From AC-32 sp963717475 (GTDB lineage: Bacteria > Actinomycetota > Thermoleophilia > Gaiellales > Gaiellaceae), in NCBI GenBank assembly GCA_963717475.1, contig OY970337.1, positions 2,294,001-2,358,000 of the forward strand: 64,000 nt of DNA. The letters are read 5' to 3'. Shown here in pieces: positions 7,887 to 16,685 of this stretch; the stretch's first letter is position 1, and each line of letters starts with the position of its first letter. The position numbers and the translations under genes were made by a program. The notes beneath the pieces are model-generated. The model saw only the letters and a program-made list of their open reading frames with translations, was not told the DNA's origin and ran no database searches.

Positions 7887-10054
7887 CGCCGCCTCCTCCG
7901 CGAGGAACACGCAGGCGCGACCGGGACCTCGACGACATCCTCCGCCTGAGGAGGCGCCGCCGGGGGCGCGGCAGCGGGAAGCGCAGGCAGCGCCTGAAGA
8001 TCTTCTTCGGCGCGCTCATCGTGCTCGTGCTCGTCCTGCTGGTGACCGGCGTCGGCGCGGTCGCGAAGTTCCAGTCGAGCTGCGACCTGAGCCAGCTGCG
8101 CCAGGTCCAGATCGGCGAGAACTCGTTCGTCTACGCCGCCGACGGCTCCACGCTGGGCTCGATCCCCGCCGAGAGGAACCGAACGCCCGTCACGCTGCGC
8201 AAGGTCAGCCTCTGGGAGCGGAAGGCCACGGTCGCGATCGAGGACCACCGCTTCTACGAGCACGGCGGCGTCGACTACTACGGGATCGCGCGCGCGGCCT
8301 GGCAGGACCTGCGGGCCGGCCACGTCGTGCAGGGCGGCTCCACGATCACGCAGCAGCTCGTGCGCAACCTCTACATCTCGAAGGAGCGGACCTTCAAGCG
8401 GAAGCTGAAGGAGGTCTGCCTCGCGATCAAGCTCAGCCGGCGCTGGTCGAAGGACCGGATCCTGAACGAGTACCTGAACCAGGTCTACTACGGAAACCAC
8501 GCCTACGGGATCGAGGCCGCGGCCCAGACGTACTACTCGGAGCACGCCTACCAGCTCGGGCTCGGCCAGGCGGCGCTCCTCGCCGGCCTTCCGCAGGCGC
8601 CCACGACGTACGACCCGCTGCACCGGCCTGCGACGGCGATCGCGCGCCGGGACGAGGTCCTGCGCGCGATGCTCCAGTACGGCTACATCACGCCGAAGCA
8701 GTACCGCGTCGCGGTCGCCCAGCGGAAGCTCCGGCTGCGGCCCGGCAAGCTCTACACGCGGATCAAGGAGCCGTACTTCTTCAGCTACGTCCGCGACCAG
8801 CTGATCGCGGAGTACGGGTCGAGCACCGTCCGGTCCGGCGGGCTCCGCGTCTACACGACGATCAACCCGCGGCTGCAGCGCGCTGCCCAAAGGGCGATCA
8901 AGGACACGCTCTACCTGCGCAACGACCCCGCGGCTGCGGTCGTCTCGATCAACCCGGCCAACGGCTACATCCGCGCGATGACGGCGGTCACGCCGGGACG
9001 GACGGGGAACCAGTTCAACCTCGTCGCCCAGGCGCGCCGCCAGCCTGGATCGACCTTCAAGGTCTTCGTCCTCACCGCGGCGGTCAACGAGGGCATGAAC
9101 CCGGACACGACCTACTACACCTCGGCGCCGTTCCACTACCAGCCCGACCCGTACACGCCGGCGTGGGACGTGCAGACGTACGACCAGACGTACGTGGGCT
9201 CGATCTCGGTGACGCAGGCGACGCTGCGCTCCGACAACACGGTCTACGCGCAGCTGACGCTGGACGTCGGGCCCGACAAGGTCGCGCAGATGGCGCACCA
9301 GCTCGGGATTCGCTCGAAGCTCGACGTGGTCCCCGCGATGGGGCTCGGCGCGGACGCGATCTCACCGCTAGAGGAGTCTTCCGCCTACGCGACCCTCGAC
9401 GCGGGCGGCATCTACTCGAGGCCGACGGCCATCACCCAGGTCAAGCTCGCGAACGGCAAGGTCGACACGGACGCGGGCTGGGGCAAGCCGCACCGCAAGC
9501 GCGTGATCTCGGACGGAGTCGCCTGGGAGGTGACGCGCATCCTGCAGCAGAACGTTCTCGGCGGCACGGGCGTGGGCGCGTACTTCGGCCGGCCCGCCGC
9601 GGGCAAGACCGGCACGACCGACAACCACGCCGACGCGTGGTTCTCCGGGTACGTGCCGCAGCTCGAGGCGACGGTCTGGGTCGGCTACCCGCAGGGCGAG
9701 ATTCCCATGACCAACGTCCACGGAATCTCCGTCCAGGGCGGCAGCTTCCCGGCGACGATCTGGCACTTGTTCATGGAGGCCGCCGTAGCGAACAAGGCGG
9801 CGCTCGACTGGCCGCAGCCGTTCAACCCGGTCGTGTGGCAGCCGTGGACCAAGGGCCAGTACGGGTCGAGCTTCGCGCCTCCGCCCAGCTACTACAACCC
9901 GCCGACGTCGACCTCGACCCAGACGACGACGGGCAAGGCGCCGCCTCCGCCCCCCGTCGCTCCTCCGCCTCCACCGGTCGCGCCGCCTCCGCCGCCCCCG
10001 ATCCCGCCGCCTCCTCCGCCCGAGCCGCCGCCCTCCCCGCCGCCGGTTCCTTAG
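7883..10054 (+). CDS. Class A penicillin-binding protein (transglycosylase/transpeptidase) with polyproline tail
   Basis: A bifunctional peptidoglycan synthase of 723 residues. A basic N-terminus precedes one membrane helix (about residues 43-65). The GT51 transglycosylase domain has VAIEDHRFYEHGG, GGSTITQQLVRNLY and RKLKEVCLAIKL. The transpeptidase domain has STFK with catalytic Ser390, SDN in LRSDNTVYAQ, and KTGT at Lys575. After about residue 680 the protein ends in a run of PPPP and VAPP repeats. Such a tail may reach through the wall or bind a partner. The GTG start overlaps the MscS stop. Confidence 0.95.
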   Translation: MTPPPPRGTRRRDRDLDDILRLRRRRRGRGSGKRRQRLKIFFGALIVLVLVLLVTGVGAVAKFQSSCDLSQLRQVQIGENSFVYAADGSTLGSIPAERNRTPVTLRKVSLWERKATVAIEDHRFYEHGGVDYYGIARAAWQDLRAGHVVQGGSTITQQLVRNLYISKERTFKRKLKEVCLAIKLSRRWSKDRILNEYLNQVYYGNHAYGIEAAAQTYYSEHAYQLGLGQAALLAGLPQAPTTYDPLHRPATAIARRDEVLRAMLQYGYITPKQYRVAVAQRKLRLRPGKLYTRIKEPYFFSYVRDQLIAEYGSSTVRSGGLRVYTTINPRLQRAAQRAIKDTLYLRNDPAAAVVSINPANGYIRAMTAVTPGRTGNQFNLVAQARRQPGSTFKVFVLTAAVNEGMNPDTTYYTSAPFHYQPDPYTPAWDVQTYDQTYVGSISVTQATLRSDNTVYAQLTLDVGPDKVAQMAHQLGIRSKLDVVPAMGLGADAISPLEESSAYATLDAGGIYSRPTAITQVKLANGKVDTDAGWGKPHRKRVISDGVAWEVTRILQQNVLGGTGVGAYFGRPAAGKTGTTDNHADAWFSGYVPQLEATVWVGYPQGEIPMTNVHGISVQGGSFPATIWHLFMEAAVANKAALDWPQPFNPVVWQPWTKGQYGSSFAPPPSYYNPPTSTSTQTTTGKAPPPPPVAPPPPPVAPPPPPPIPPPPPPEPPPSPPPVP

Positions 10055-10058
10055 CCAC

Positions 10059-11370
10059 GTGAAGCCGGCGCTCCGCGTGCCCGCGGGGAGGCGAGACGCC
10101 CTTCTGGCCGCCCTCGCCGCTGCACCGATCTTCCTCGCGGCCTGCGCGATCCCGGACGGCGGCCTCTTCCGCGCGGCGCGCTTCCGCGACCTGCACATCT
10201 ACCAGGGCTACGCCGAGCGCTTCCTGCACGGCGCGCTGCCGTACCGCGACGTCTTCGTCGAGTACCCGCCGGGGGCGTTCGCCGTCTTCATGCCGCCGAC
10301 CGCGTTCGGCGCGCAGCACTACAACGCGGCCTTCAAGGCGGAGATGGCGCTCTGCGGGCTCGCGACGATCCTGGTCGCGGCGCTCGTGCTCGCCGAGCTC
10401 GGCGTGACGCGCGCACGGCTGCTCGCGTGTGTCGGGCTGCTCGCCGTCGCACCCGCGGCGCTCGGGCCGATCTCGCTGAACACCTACGACGCCTGGCCCG
10501 CGCTGCTGACGGTGCTCGCGCTCCTGCTCTTCCTGCGCGGCTGGGACCTCGCCGGCGCGGCGGTGCTGGGGCTCGCAGTCTCCGCGAAGGTCTACCCGCT
10601 CGTGCTCCTGCCGCTGGCGGGCCGTGTTCGTCTGGCGGCGGGTGGGGCCTCGGCGCGTGGCGGCCGCGCTGGCGGTGTTCTTGGTCGTCGCGCTCGCCGT
10701 GGTCGTTCCGTTCGCCGCCTACGACCTGCACGGCGTCGTCGAGAGCTTCCGCTCGCAGGCGACGCGAGGCCTGCAGGTCGAGAGCCTCGGCGCCTCGCTG
10801 CTCCTCGTCGCCGACAAGCTCGGCCTCTACCACGCGCATGTAGTCGAGACGACCGGGGTGGCCGGGCGCAACCTGCACGGCTCTCTCCCGGATGCGGTGG
10901 CAGCCGTGACGCTCGTGCTCGAAGCCGCCGCGGTGATCGGCGTCTGGCTTCTCTACGCGCGGGCGCGCGACGGGAGAAGCAGCCTCCCGGTCGCGTTCGC
11001 CGCCGCGGTCGCCGGTTTCCTCGCCTTCACCAAGGTCTTCTCGCCGCAGTACCTCGAATGGCTCATGCCGCTCGTCGTGGTCGCCGGCGGCGGGCTCGCG
11101 ATCGCCCTGACGGCCGCCTCGCTGGTGCTCGGCCAGGCCTGGTTCTTCCACTACCACGCGCTCTTCCGGATCGCGTGGCCGGTGTGGCTCCTGGTCGTCC
11201 GCGACCTGCTCGTCGTCGCTACCTTCGCGGCCCTGGCCGCGGCCCTGGCTCAGCCGCGGCGGTGGAAGATCAGGATTCCGTCGCGCTCGAAGACGAGGCG
11301 CCACTCGGGGTTGCGGCGCAACCAGGAGAGCTGGACCGCGGTCGGCAACGGCGCCAGCCGGTCCGCGTAG
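10059..11370 (+). CDS. Membrane glycosyltransferase, GT87/DUF2029-like, with a frame break
   Basis: A polytopic protein of the GT-C kind. The first part (to about base 10620) shows a signal-anchor-like helix, DLHIYQGYAERFLHGALPYRDVFVEYPPGA, a typical first extracellular loop with the catalytic-type Asp/Glu pattern, and SAKVYPLVLLPLAG. The protein then continues in the next frame as VFVWRRVGPRRVAAALAVFL, with AFTKVFSPQYLEWLMPL later. Removing one C near 10621 joins them. The end of the second part overlaps the convergent DUF2079 gene by about 120 bases, so its native stop may also be displaced. It starts 4 bases after the PBP gene. Confidence 0.7.
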
Positions 11371-12671
11371 CCGGGCGAGGTCTCGTCGGCCGCCACCCAG
11401 TCTGCGTCCTGGATGAACGGGAAGCTGAGGACCCGCGTGCGTGCCGACAGGTGCGCGCCGAGCGAGTTGGTCGCGCTGACGACTGCCTGCCCCGGGATCA
11501 GCCGCAGCGCCCGCGCCGCGATCCGGTCGTGCTCGCTCACGCGCGCCGCGCTCGCCTGCGTCTGCTCGCCGCCCGGGAAGTAGCGCCAGAGCGGGATCGC
11601 GCCGAGGAAGTAGTTGGCCGCGACGGCGAGGACGAGCGCGGCCGTCGGGAGCGCGCGCGCGAGGTCCGGGCGGCGGCGGGCGAACGCTGCCGCGCCGAGG
11701 ACGGTCGCCGCGACCAGCACCGGGATCAGGCCCGCGGTGTAGTGGAAGTGGATCGACGTCTGCGAGGGCGAGGCGGAGAGGACGTTGATCGCGAGCTCGG
11801 GGATCGCTGCGATCAGCATCACCGGCGCCGCGAGCATCAGCAGGCCGAGCGGGAGGACGAGCCGCGCGACGTAGCCGAGCCCGCGCCCGGTGAACGCGGT
11901 CGTGAAGATCTTCCACGGGTGCGTGACGGCCGTCCGGAGGATCCCGCCCGGCGAGCCGCCCACCTCGCTGTAGCGCGAGAAGAAGCTCGAGCTTCCGGCC
12001 CGGTTGAAGTGCGGGATCACGATCTCGATCGCGATCAGCGAGACCGCGAGCCCCGCGAGCGCGACGGCCGCTCCGGGCAGGCGCCGGCCTCGCGCGATCG
12101 CGTACCAGATGCCGAGACCCGCCACTACGAACGCGATCTCCTCCTTGGTCGTCGCGGCGAGCAGCGCGCAGGCCGCGAACGGGACCAGCCTGTCCTCGTC
12201 GAGGAACCAGATCGCGAACAGGAGCAGCGGGCACGCGAGCGCGACGGGATGGAACTCGTTCAGCGTCAGCCACTGCGTGGGCGGGTAGAGGAGGTAGGCG
12301 AGCGCGAAGCCCAGGCCGGCGCGCTCGGACTCGAGGTGCTTGCGGGCCAGCCAGAAGACCGGGAGGGCGCCGAGCGCGACGGCGACCGCCTGCGTGACGA
12401 GCAGAATGTCAGGGCTCGGCCACGCGAGCCAGAGCGGCGCGAAGGCGATCAGGATTGGGTCGAAGTGAGCTGCGAGGCGGGAGATCTCGTCGCCGCGCAG
12501 GCCCGTGACCGCGAGCGGGTGGCCGTGCGCGGTCGACCAGACCGCCTGCACCATGTTGCCGAGGTCGAAGCGGCCGGTCTCGAACGCCCGGTGGCGCAGA
12601 ACCGAGAGCGCGGAGAAGCCCGCCGCGTAAGCCGCGATCGCTGCCCAGAGGAGGGCTCGCGGGGACCTCAT
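11250..12671 (-). CDS. DUF2079 domain-containing membrane protein
   Basis: A 473-residue polytopic protein with the DUF2079 hallmarks: FETGRFDLGNMVQAVWSTAHG near the start, AHFDPILI, TKEEIAF, and a soluble C-terminal end (SWLRRNPEWRLVFERDGILIF). The family resembles GT-C glycosyltransferases, but no activity is established. The ATG overlaps the stop of the upstream GT4 gene (ATGA), so the two are coupled. Together with the GT2 gene further upstream they suggest surface glycan assembly. Confidence 0.85.
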   Translation of the reverse strand: MRSPRALLWAAIAAYAAGFSALSVLRHRAFETGRFDLGNMVQAVWSTAHGHPLAVTGLRGDEISRLAAHFDPILIAFAPLWLAWPSPDILLVTQAVAVALGALPVFWLARKHLESERAGLGFALAYLLYPPTQWLTLNEFHPVALACPLLLFAIWFLDEDRLVPFAACALLAATTKEEIAFVVAGLGIWYAIARGRRLPGAAVALAGLAVSLIAIEIVIPHFNRAGSSSFFSRYSEVGGSPGGILRTAVTHPWKIFTTAFTGRGLGYVARLVLPLGLLMLAAPVMLIAAIPELAINVLSASPSQTSIHFHYTAGLIPVLVAATVLGAAAFARRRPDLARALPTAALVLAVAANYFLGAIPLWRYFPGGEQTQASAARVSEHDRIAARALRLIPGQAVVSATNSLGAHLSARTRVLSFPFIQDADWVAADETSPGYADRLAPLPTAVQLSWLRRNPEWRLVFERDGILIFHRRG

Positions 12672-13738
12672 GCGGCGACCGCGCGCTCCAGGACGTCGCG
12701 CCATCGCCGTCCGAGCACGGCCTCGCTCGCCTGAGCCTCGTAGGCGGCACGGCCGCCCTCGCTCAGGCGCCGTCGGAGGTCGGCATCCTCCGCGACGCGC
12801 CGCAGTGCCGCAGCGAGTGCGCCCGGGTCGCCCGGCGGGACGAGCAAGGCGCTCACCTCGTCGACGAGCAGCTCGCGCGCGGCCGGCGTGTCCGCGGTGA
12901 CGAGCGGTGTACCGCAGGCGAGCGCCTGGAACGCCTTGTTCGGGATCACACGCTGCGCCTTGGCCGAGGTGCCGAAGATTCCGAGCGCGCAGCCGGCGCC
13001 GTGCAGCTCGCCCGGAAGGCGCTCGTAGTCGACCCAGCGCACCCACTCGACGTTCGGCGGCCTGTCGGCCAGCGCCTCCTCGAGCTGTCCGCTTCCGACA
13101 AGCCGCAGAGGGATTTCGGGCGCCGCGCGTGCCGCTGCGAGGATCGTGTCGAGGCCGTGGAGCGGGATCAGCTTGCCGACAAAGAGGCACGTGAACGGCT
13201 CGCGGGGCGACCATTCCGGGCGGAAGAGCCGCTCCTCGGCGCCGACGAAGCAGACCTCGACGCGTTTCGGATCGAGCGCGCCGGCCTCGGCCAGGTGGTC
13301 GGCGTTTGCTCTGGTGTCTGCGACGACGACGCTTGCCGCGCGAAGCGCCTTCCGGTCGATCGCCGTGAGCGCGCGAGCCGCGAGCGACCCCGGTTGGAAT
13401 CTGCCGCGGTCGGCGACGAACGTGTCGGCCAGCGAGACGAGCGGGTTGAAGACGACCGGCCGCTTGCCGGCGGCGCGCCGGGCGGCGGGGAGGTCGAAGT
13501 GGCCCGGGTAGCCGACGACGAGAACGTCGAACGGCTTCTGGGGACGGCGCAGCAGCCGCAGCTCCGCGGCGGCCAGCCGCGCGGCGGTCCCGGGACCTGC
13601 GCGGAAGCTGTCGCGGCGGCCTTCCCAGACTCCGACGTGGTGCTCGAGCACCTCGACGCCCGCTCCGCGCAGGCACGAGATCACCTGCGCGTTCCGCGGG
13701 TAGTCGCGCTCGTAGGTCCCGAAGTAGAGAGCCCGCAT
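12668..13738 (-). CDS. Glycosyltransferase family 4 protein
   Basis: A 356-residue GT-B fold enzyme. The C-terminal nucleotide-sugar domain is clear: FTCLFVGKLIPLHGLDTIL, LRLVGSGQLEEAL, and VIPNKAFQALACGTPLVTADTPAARELL with the usual E/P-rich donor site. The N-terminal acceptor domain is less conserved and begins MRALYFGTYERDYPRN. The donor and acceptor are unknown. It is followed directly by the DUF2079 protein and preceded by a GT2 enzyme on the same strand. Confidence 0.88.
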   Translation of the reverse strand: MRALYFGTYERDYPRNAQVISCLRGAGVEVLEHHVGVWEGRRDSFRAGPGTAARLAAAELRLLRRPQKPFDVLVVGYPGHFDLPAARRAAGKRPVVFNPLVSLADTFVADRGRFQPGSLAARALTAIDRKALRAASVVVADTRANADHLAEAGALDPKRVEVCFVGAEERLFRPEWSPREPFTCLFVGKLIPLHGLDTILAAARAAPEIPLRLVGSGQLEEALADRPPNVEWVRWVDYERLPGELHGAGCALGIFGTSAKAQRVIPNKAFQALACGTPLVTADTPAARELLVDEVSALLVPPGDPGALAAALRRVAEDADLRRRLSEGGRAAYEAQASEAVLGRRWRDVLERAVAA

Positions 13739-13760
13739 CAGCCGCGCCGAGGCTATCTCG

Positions 13761-13788
13761 CCCGGTCTAGAGGACCCGGTCTAGAGGA
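13761..13788. repeat. Tandem 14-bp duplication (CCCGGTCTAGAGGA x2) at a stop codon
   Basis: Two exact copies lie head to tail at 13761-13774 and 13775-13788. The second copy contains the stop codon of the GT2 gene on the minus strand (13781-13783). It is a recent duplication or slippage product. Confidence 0.8.
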
Positions 13789-14716
13789 TCTCTTCGACGT
13801 GCAGCTCGACCCGCTCTTGCGCGCCGGTTCGCTCTTCGTGCTGGCTCGTGATCAGCTCGCTGATCAGGCCGAGCGAGAAGAACTGGAGGCCGACGACGAC
13901 GAGCAGGACGCCGAGGATCAGCAGCGGGCGCTGGCCGATCGCGTGCCCTTCGATCTTGAGCACCGTCAGGTAGCTGAGCACGATGAAGCCGAGGAAACCG
14001 AGCGTCAGTCCGAGGCCGCCGAAGAGGTGCAGCGGGCGGTAGCGGTACCGGCCGATGAAGGACACGGTCAGCAGGTCGAGGAAGCCGCGGACGTAGCGCT
14101 CGACTCCGTAGCGCGACCGCCCGTGCTCGCGTGGCCGGTGGTTGACCGGCAGCTCGGCGATGCGGTGGCCGCGATAGTGGGCGAGCACCGGGATGAAGCG
14201 GTGGAGCTCGCCGTACAGCCTCAGTCCCTTCACGACCTCGGCGCGATACGCCTTCAGCCCGCAGTTCAGATCGTGCAGTCGCAGGCCGGACACGCGCCCG
14301 GTCACCCAGTTGAAGATCTTCGACGGAATGCGGCGGCTGAGCGGGTCGCGGCGGTGGGTTTTCCAGCCGGAGACGAGGTCGAAGCCCTCGTCCAGCTTCG
14401 CGAGTAGGCGCGGGATCTCCGCTGGGTCGTCCTGAAGATCAGCGTCGATCGTGACGACGACGTCGCCCTCAGCACTCGCGAAACCGGCGGCGAGCGCGGC
14501 GGCTTTGCCGAAGTTGCGCCGGAGGCGGACGACGCGGACGTTCCCGTGGGCGCTGTGCAGCCGCGTCAGCGCGGCGAAGGAGCCGTCGGTCGAGCCGTCG
14601 TCGACGAACACGGCCTCCCAGGGCTGCCCGAGCTGCTCCAGCGCCGACTGGAGCTCGTCGTAGAGAAGCGCGACGGTGCGCTCCTCGTCGTGGACGGGGA
14701 CGACAACCGAGATCAC
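13781..14716 (-). CDS. Glycosyltransferase family 2 (polyprenyl-phosphate sugar synthase type)
   Basis: A 311-residue GT-A enzyme resembling dolichol-phosphate mannose synthase and ArnC/GtrB. Motifs: VVVPVHDEERTV, FVDDGSTDGS, and IDADLQDDP (the DxD-type metal site). Two C-terminal membrane helices follow (FGGLGLTLGFLGFIVLSYL and LILGVLLVVVGLQFFSL). It probably makes polyprenyl-phosphate-hexose for the GT-C enzymes nearby. The GTG at 14716 is chosen because the VISVVVPVHDE strand begins there. A TAGGCT -10 lies 8 bases upstream (14725-14730), so the transcript may be leaderless. Confidence 0.9.
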   Translation of the reverse strand: MISVVVPVHDEERTVALLYDELQSALEQLGQPWEAVFVDDGSTDGSFAALTRLHSAHGNVRVVRLRRNFGKAAALAAGFASAEGDVVVTIDADLQDDPAEIPRLLAKLDEGFDLVSGWKTHRRDPLSRRIPSKIFNWVTGRVSGLRLHDLNCGLKAYRAEVVKGLRLYGELHRFIPVLAHYRGHRIAELPVNHRPREHGRSRYGVERYVRGFLDLLTVSFIGRYRYRPLHLFGGLGLTLGFLGFIVLSYLTVLKIEGHAIGQRPLLILGVLLVVVGLQFFSLGLISELITSQHEERTGAQERVELHVEEIL

Positions 14717-14724
14717 GCCGCCGG

Positions 14725-14746
14725 AGCCTATCCGTCCGCGTACGGT
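14725..14746. promoter_or_regulatory. Divergent -10 elements for GT2 and moeA
   Basis: On the minus strand TAGGCT (14730-14725) lies 8 bases before the GT2 GTG. On the plus strand TACGGT (14741-14746) lies 10 bases before the moeA GTG. Both fit TAnnnT elements of leaderless transcripts. Confidence 0.45.
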
Positions 14747-14756
14747 ATGCGCCTCG

Positions 14757-15950
14757 GTGGCCGAGTTGGTGACGATGGAGGAGGCCCAGCGCCTGATCAT
14801 GGAGCGGGCCCGTCCGCTCCCCGCGGAGGCGGTGCGGCTCGAGCAGGCCGCCGGGCGCGTCCTTGCCGAGCCGGCGCGGGCGGCGGTCGACCTGCCGCCC
14901 TTCGCGAGCTCGGCGATGGACGGGTTCGCACTGCGGGCCGCGGATTCGCCCGGGACGTTCCCCGTGGCGGCCAGGATCGCGGCGGGCGTTCCTGCGCCAC
15001 GCGCGCTCGCGCCGGGCGAGGCGATGGCGATCGCCACGGGCGGGGTGGTGCCCGAAGGGGCCGATGCCGTCATCCCCATCGAGTATGTTGTCGATCATGA
15101 CAACGACGTGGAGATTCCTGAGTCTGTTGCTCTGGGTGCCAACGTTCGCCCTCGCGGCGGCGATGTGCATGCGGGCGAGGTCGTGGTCGAGCCCGGAAAG
15201 CGTCTGGACGCAGCGCGGCTCGGGGCGCTCGCCGCGTCGGGGATCGCCGAGGTCGAGTGCTTCGCGCGACCGCGGGCCGCCGTGGTCGCTACGGGAACCG
15301 AGCTCCGGCCTCCCGGCGAGCCGCTGGGGCCCGGCGAGGTCTACGAGGCGAACGGGCTGATCCTCGCCACCCAGCTGGAGTCGGCCGGCGCCGAGGTCTC
15401 GCGCGCTCCCGCGGTCGCCGACGACGAGGCTGCTCACCGCGCCGCGCTCGAGCGCGGGCTCGAGGCCGACGTCCTGGTGACGTCCGGCGGCGTCTCCGTC
15501 GGCCCGCACGATCTCGTGCGCCGGATCGAGGCGGAGCTGGGCGTCGAGGAGGTCTTCTGGCGCGTCGCCGTCAAGCCGGGGAAGCCGGTCGCTTTCGGCG
15601 TGCGGGGCTCGACCCTCGTGTTCGGCCTTCCCGGGAACCCGGTCTCATCGCTGGTCGCCTTCGAGCTGTTCGTGCGGCCGGCGGTGCTCGCGCTACAGGG
15701 GGTGGCCGATCCTCTTCCCCGCTTCGCGCCGGGGCGGCTCGCGGCTGCCCTTCGGCGGAACCCGGAGCGCGACGAGCTGGTCCGCGCGCGCTCGACCGAA
15801 GGCGGCGAGGCGGTCGAGCTCGAGCCTCTTACCGGCCAGGAGTCGCACATGATCGCCAGAGCCGCCGCGGCGGACGCACTCGTGCTGATCCCGCGCGGCG
15901 AAGGCGAGCTGCCCGCGGGGTCGGCGGTTCGTTACCTGAGACTGGGCTGA
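14757..15950 (+). CDS. moeA: Molybdopterin molybdotransferase MoeA
   Basis: A 397-residue enzyme that inserts molybdenum into adenylylated molybdopterin. Visible features: LPPFASSAMDGFALRAAD (domain III entry), AIATGGVVPEGADAVIPIE, VVATGTEL, the MoCF-binding segment TSGGVSVGPHDLV, KPGKPVAFG, and GLPGNPVSSLVAF. The length is normal. The GTG at 14757 gives the usual MAELV-like start. It is distant from moaC and moaB at about 26.5 kb, so the cofactor genes are split. Confidence 0.93.
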   Translation: MAELVTMEEAQRLIMERARPLPAEAVRLEQAAGRVLAEPARAAVDLPPFASSAMDGFALRAADSPGTFPVAARIAAGVPAPRALAPGEAMAIATGGVVPEGADAVIPIEYVVDHDNDVEIPESVALGANVRPRGGDVHAGEVVVEPGKRLDAARLGALAASGIAEVECFARPRAAVVATGTELRPPGEPLGPGEVYEANGLILATQLESAGAEVSRAPAVADDEAAHRAALERGLEADVLVTSGGVSVGPHDLVRRIEAELGVEEVFWRVAVKPGKPVAFGVRGSTLVFGLPGNPVSSLVAFELFVRPAVLALQGVADPLPRFAPGRLAAALRRNPERDELVRARSTEGGEAVELEPLTGQESHMIARAAAADALVLIPRGEGELPAGSAVRYLRLG

Positions 15951-15953
15951 GCC

Positions 15954-16685
15954 TCAGCCGGTGGTCGACGCGAGCGGCGCGGCCGCGAGCTGCGTCGCCG
16001 GCGGGTGGAGCCACCGCCCGCCGCGTGGCTCGACGCGGGCCAGACGCGCGTAGACGAGGTACCTCTGCGTCGCGAAGAACCGCGGGTGGCACGCCTGCAG
16101 CACGACCACCTCCCGGCCGTGCGAGTGCAGGACGGCAAGGTCGTCGGCCTCGACGATCCGCTTCTGGAAGACCCGGTAGCGGAACGTCCCGTACGGCACC
16201 TCGAGCGTGATCGCGTCGCCCACCCGCATCTTCTCGATGTGCGCGAAGGGCGCCAGATAGGTCGTCCTGTGGCCGGCGATATAGATCAGCTGGCCCTCGC
16301 CCGGCATGTACGTGCGCAGGTCGCGGCCCGGCCCCTTTTTCAGGGTGGCATCGTCGGTGCCGTTGACGAGGATCATGTTCACGCCGATGCGCGGCACGCG
16401 GATGCGCCCGAGCGCCTGGCCGCGCTTCGACGCCAGGCGGTAGCGGCGACCCTCCTGCGCGACCGTTCGCATGGTGGAGTCGATCGACGCGTCGGAGGTC
16501 CGAGCCGGGCGGTACGCGTCGAAGCGCTTCTGGTACGAGTGGGAGAGCCGGTGCTGCTGCCAGTGCGTGTAGAGCGCGGTGAACGGGTCCTGCCAGCGCC
16601 AGACGACCACGACCCAGATGAGGACCAGGGCGCCGGCGACGAGGAGCACCGTCCCCCCGATCCGGAGCGACCGTTGCATGCTCAT
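15954..16685 (-). CDS. Sortase family protein (class E-like)
   Basis: A 243-residue membrane-anchored transpeptidase. There is one N-terminal helix (LRIGGTVLLVAGALVLIWVVVVW) and then the sortase barrel: GRIRVPRIGVNMILVNGTDD, IYIAGHRTTYLAPF with the catalytic His, and VVLQACHPRFFATQRYLVYARL with the catalytic Cys and Arg. The TLxTC motif is altered to LQAC, as in class E-like sortases. No LPxTG substrate gene is seen in the window. The ATG overlaps the stop of the M28 peptidase gene. Confidence 0.88.
   Translation of the reverse strand: MSMQRSLRIGGTVLLVAGALVLIWVVVVWRWQDPFTALYTHWQQHRLSHSYQKRFDAYRPARTSDASIDSTMRTVAQEGRRYRLASKRGQALGRIRVPRIGVNMILVNGTDDATLKKGPGRDLRTYMPGEGQLIYIAGHRTTYLAPFAHIEKMRVGDAITLEVPYGTFRYRVFQKRIVEADDLAVLHSHGREVVVLQACHPRFFATQRYLVYARLARVEPRGGRWLHPPATQLAAAPLASTTG

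Noticed and set aside
10059..12734. 891-codon open frame on the plus strand beyond the GT87-like gene
   Set aside because: After about 10620 the translation is Arg/Ala-rich with no hydrophobic pattern; the real gene continues in the next frame and the rest is antisense to DUF2079.
13001..14407. Long plus-strand frame opposite the GT4 and GT2 genes
   Set aside because: It spans two clear minus-strand genes and has no motif of its own.
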